Shown here in pieces: positions 12,376-14,248 of a stretch of 14,248 nucleotides of DNA. The stretch covers positions 3,130-17,377 of the forward strand of contig JBBIVP010000021.1 in assembly GCA_037439705.1 (NCBI GenBank), read 5' to 3'. Origin of the DNA: JBBIVP01 sp037439705 [NCBI: bacterium] (lineage in GTDB: Bacteria; JBBIVP01). The notes under the pieces were generated by a model. The model was not told the DNA's origin. It worked only from the letters and a program-made list of their open reading frames with translations, and did no database searches. How positions within the stretch are numbered: the first letter of the stretch is position 1; each line of letters begins with the position of its first letter. Both the position numbers and the translations under genes were made by a program.

Positions 12376-13704
12376 TCAACCTCCCAGTGCCTTAATTATT
12401 ATCTCATTCACATTTATCTTTGCCTTCAAAAATTTTCCAAGTCCGAGAAGCAAACCCATAACCCTTCCCATAAGTAGAAAATCGGATGGAATTTTCACAA
12501 GGGGGTATTTTCTAACAAGTTCAAGGATTTCGGAAGAAATCTCCTGAATGTTCAAGTTTCTTGGATTTCTGTATACTACCTGAGGAGCATATTTCACCAC
12601 TATATCAGCAAACTTTTTGAATCCCTCTGTGCCTCCGTTTACCGCTGAAAAACCTATCTCCTTAAAGGCGAGAGCAAGTTCTTCCGGATTCCTTTCTGCG
12701 ACCGCCCTTGCCATTCTTCCAAATCCATTTATGGCTTCCCTTTTGACTTCCCTTGAAAGACCAAAATCAAGAAGGGCAATTCTTCCATCCCTCAGGACAA
12801 ATATGTTTCCGGGATGCGGGTCAGCCTGAAAGAATCCTTTTGAGAATATCATCCTGAAGTAAAGGTCAAGAACCTTTTTCATAACCTCTTCCTTTTTTAT
12901 TCCGAGTTCTTCATAGGAAGCATAATCAGTAACCTTTATTCCATTTATGTATTCAAGGGTTAAAACCCTCTTTGTCGTGAACTTCCATATAACTCGCGGG
13001 ACAACAACCCACTCTATATCCTTAAAATCCTCCTTAATCCTTTCTGCATTCTTTCCCTCGTTTATGTAGTCAAGCTCAAGAAAAACGAATTCCTTAAACT
13101 CTTCAAGGAGAATCTTCCACTGAAGGTTCCTTCTGAAGATTCCGAAAAATTTTAAGATAATTCTGAGCACCTTGAGGTCGGTCTCAACAATTTTCTCTAT
13201 TCCTGGATATTGAACCTTTACTGCTACCACAAGACCATTTTTAAGTTTTGCTCTGTGAACCTGTCCAAGTGAGGCTGAAGCAATTGGTTCTTTTTCAAAG
13301 TCAGAAAATATGTTTTCTATATCTCCAAGTTCCTCTCTCAACCTTCTTTCTATTTCTTTAAAATCATGAGGAGGAACCTGATCCTGCAACTTTGAAAGCT
13401 CTTTTGTATAGGGACGGGGAAGGAGGTCAACCCTCATGCTCAAAAACTGCCCTACCTTTATGAAAAGCCCCCTGAGTTTCAGTATGGTTCTGTAAAGGAG
13501 AATCGCATTTTTTGTGTGATGGTTTAAAGCAAATTCTTTAAACCTTTCTCTTCCCAGAAAAGGTCTTATCACTTTCAGAAGAAAGTTTATTCTTAACCAT
13601 ATATAAATCACAACAAGCAAACAATAATAGAGCCTCAAACGGGGGTTCTTCTCAAAACTGAATTTTTCCTTGAAATTAAACTTCTTTATTATAATATAGG
13701 ACAT
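12376..13704 (-). CDS. UbiB/AarF/ABC1-family atypical kinase-like ATPase
   Basis: A 442-residue protein of the UbiB family, which supports isoprenoid-quinone biosynthesis or lipid handling at the membrane through an ATPase activity. Motifs: the signature K83-x-G-Q86 (FIKVGQFLSMR), the alanine-rich loop ASASLGQVHRA (142-152), the lysine K163 in VAVKVQYPG, the E-x-D motif LELDYINEGKNAER (209-222), the catalytic HPGN segment (D295, N300) and DFG (313-315). An N-terminal hydrophobic stretch (about 26-46) may associate with the membrane; the C-terminal pair of membrane helices seen in E. coli UbiB is not evident. In a bacterium with quinone-linked NrfD complexes a role in menaquinone supply is plausible. 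ATG 13704 has no Shine-Dalgarno and lies eight bases after a TACTAT element. TGA ends it one base before the CoA-transferase ATG. Confidence 0.93.
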   Translation of the reverse strand: MSYIIIKKFNFKEKFSFEKNPRLRLYYCLLVVIYIWLRINFLLKVIRPFLGRERFKEFALNHHTKNAILLYRTILKLRGLFIKVGQFLSMRVDLLPRPYTKELSKLQDQVPPHDFKEIERRLREELGDIENIFSDFEKEPIASASLGQVHRAKLKNGLVVAVKVQYPGIEKIVETDLKVLRIILKFFGIFRRNLQWKILLEEFKEFVFLELDYINEGKNAERIKEDFKDIEWVVVPRVIWKFTTKRVLTLEYINGIKVTDYASYEELGIKKEEVMKKVLDLYFRMIFSKGFFQADPHPGNIFVLRDGRIALLDFGLSREVKREAINGFGRMARAVAERNPEELALAFKEIGFSAVNGGTEGFKKFADIVVKYAPQVVYRNPRNLNIQEISSEILELVRKYPLVKIPSDFLLMGRVMGLLLGLGKFLKAKINVNEIIIKALGG

Positions 13705-13708
13705 TTGA

Positions 13709-13718
13709 TACTATAGTA
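13709..13718. promoter_or_regulatory. Palindrome TACTATAGTA with overlapping divergent -10 elements
   Basis: A perfect ten-base palindrome contains TACTAT for the minus-strand UbiB-like gene and TATAGT (13712-13717) for the plus-strand dehydrogenase gene. It could act as a symmetric bidirectional promoter core or as an operator; no good plus-strand -35 is seen (TTATAA at 13689). Confidence 0.35.
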
Positions 13719-13741
13719 ATAAATGGAAGAAAAAATGTCAA
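13713..13741 (-). promoter_or_regulatory. Sigma70-type promoter of the UbiB/CoA-transferase operon
   Basis: On the minus strand a perfect TTGACA (13741-13736), 17 bases, then TACTAT (13718-13713). Eight bases separate the -10 from ATG 13704, so the message is probably leaderless. Confidence 0.55.
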
Positions 13742-13751
13742 GGAGGAAAGG

Positions 13752-14248
13752 ATGTATAAACCAACATTAAAATTTCCCTTTCAAATCAAAACAAAGATAA
13801 TTTATGGACAGGGAAGCATGAAGGAATTGAAGATTGAAATGGATGGGAAAGGAAAAAAAAGGGCTTTGATTGTCACCGATGAATTTCTCTACAAAAACAC
13901 AAATTTCATAACACATGCGGAAGAAATCCTCGGAAATTACTTGGTAGATGTATTTAGCGAAGTTCAGCCCGATTCTTCCTTTGAAATTGTGGATAAAGGT
14001 GCAAAAATTGCTGAAGAGAAAAAAATTGATACGGTGATAAGCATAGGAGGTGGAAGCAGTATTGATACCGCAAAAGGAATATGTGCTGTACTTTCAACCG
14101 GAAAATCCATCAAAGAACTGATGGGTTTTGGAGGAGTGGGAAGTTCAAAAATTTTTCATATCGCTGTTCCAACCACTGCAGGAACTGGAAGTGAGGCAAC
14201 ATCAATGGCGGTTATAAAAGATAGAACAAGTGGAAAAAAACTTGTGGT
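13752..14248 (+). CDS. Iron-containing alcohol dehydrogenase (N-terminal part, cut by window edge)
   Basis: The first 165 codons are present and the frame is open to the end of the window. AGGAGG lies five bases before ATG 13752. The protein opens MYKPTLKFPFQIKTKIIYGQ and has the nucleotide-binding signature SIGGGSSIDTAKG and then PTTAGTGSEAT, both diagnostic for the Fe-ADH (group III) superfamily. Such enzymes reduce aldehydes or ketones, or oxidise alcohols, with NAD(P)H and a bound metal; the metal-ligand residues fall beyond the window. It is divergent from the UbiB-like gene and shares the 47-base intergenic region. Substrate cannot be told, since the superfamily also holds butanol, lactaldehyde and glycerol dehydrogenases. 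Confidence 0.92.
   Translation, partial: MYKPTLKFPFQIKTKIIYGQGSMKELKIEMDGKGKKRALIVTDEFLYKNTNFITHAEEILGNYLVDVFSEVQPDSSFEIVDKGAKIAEEKKIDTVISIGGGSSIDTAKGICAVLSTGKSIKELMGFGGVGSSKIFHIAVPTTAGTGSEATSMAVIKDRTSGKKLV

Noticed and set aside
1-14248. CRISPR arrays, insertion sequences, transposases, phage genes or attachment sites
   Set aside because: None were seen; the window reads as chromosomal metabolic and respiratory operons, and the tRNA has no integrase or repeated 3' end nearby.

Overview
This is an A+T-rich bacterial window with tightly packed operons, Shine-Dalgarno sites at most internal genes, and a tRNA gene whose CCA end is not encoded. The gene content (multiheme c-type cytochromes, Tat-exported ferredoxin-like subunits, NrfD-type membrane proteins, acyl-CoA enzymes) suggests a Gram-negative anaerobe or facultative anaerobe with a respiratory, deltaproteobacteria-like or candidate-phylum lifestyle. 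The sequence alone does not fix the phylum.

Region 1 (1-4420, minus strand) is a respiratory operon made of two stacked modules. Reading with transcription: a 42-codon small ORF, an eight-heme cytochrome c, a four-cluster Fe-S protein and an NrfD-type membrane protein interrupted by one in-frame TAG; then a tetraheme cytochrome, a second four-cluster Fe-S protein and a second NrfD-type protein cut off by the window edge. Genes overlap or nearly touch, so the products probably form one or two membrane complexes moving electrons between the quinone pool and periplasmic cytochromes.

Region 2 (4558-5424, plus) holds two small hotdog-fold (MaoC-like) subunits, the second running 23 bases into a tRNA-Arg(CCG) gene that supplies its stop codon. 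Region 3 (5517-8342, minus) is an operon of a metallo-beta-lactamase-fold hydrolase, methionyl-tRNA formyltransferase (fmt) and a three-repeat PASTA protein. Region 4 (8466-11104, plus) has an acyl-CoA synthetase with a large internal insertion and a peroxiredoxin-like protein. Region 5 (11175-13704, minus) is a UbiB/AarF-type atypical kinase followed by a CaiB-type CoA-transferase. Region 6 (13752-end, plus) is the start of an iron-containing alcohol dehydrogenase.

The most interesting signal is a pair of in-frame amber (TAG) codons in two unrelated, otherwise intact genes. In the NrfD gene TAG separates the two halves of a 400-residue protein in the same frame. In the CoA-transferase gene TAG is followed, in frame, by 22 codons that look like the ordinary C-terminus of that family, ending at TGA. 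Amber readthrough or recoding is the attractive explanation; independent nonsense mutation, reinitiation (for NrfD) or sequence error are the alternatives. TAG also appears to end two other genes here, so it is not obviously a pure sense codon.
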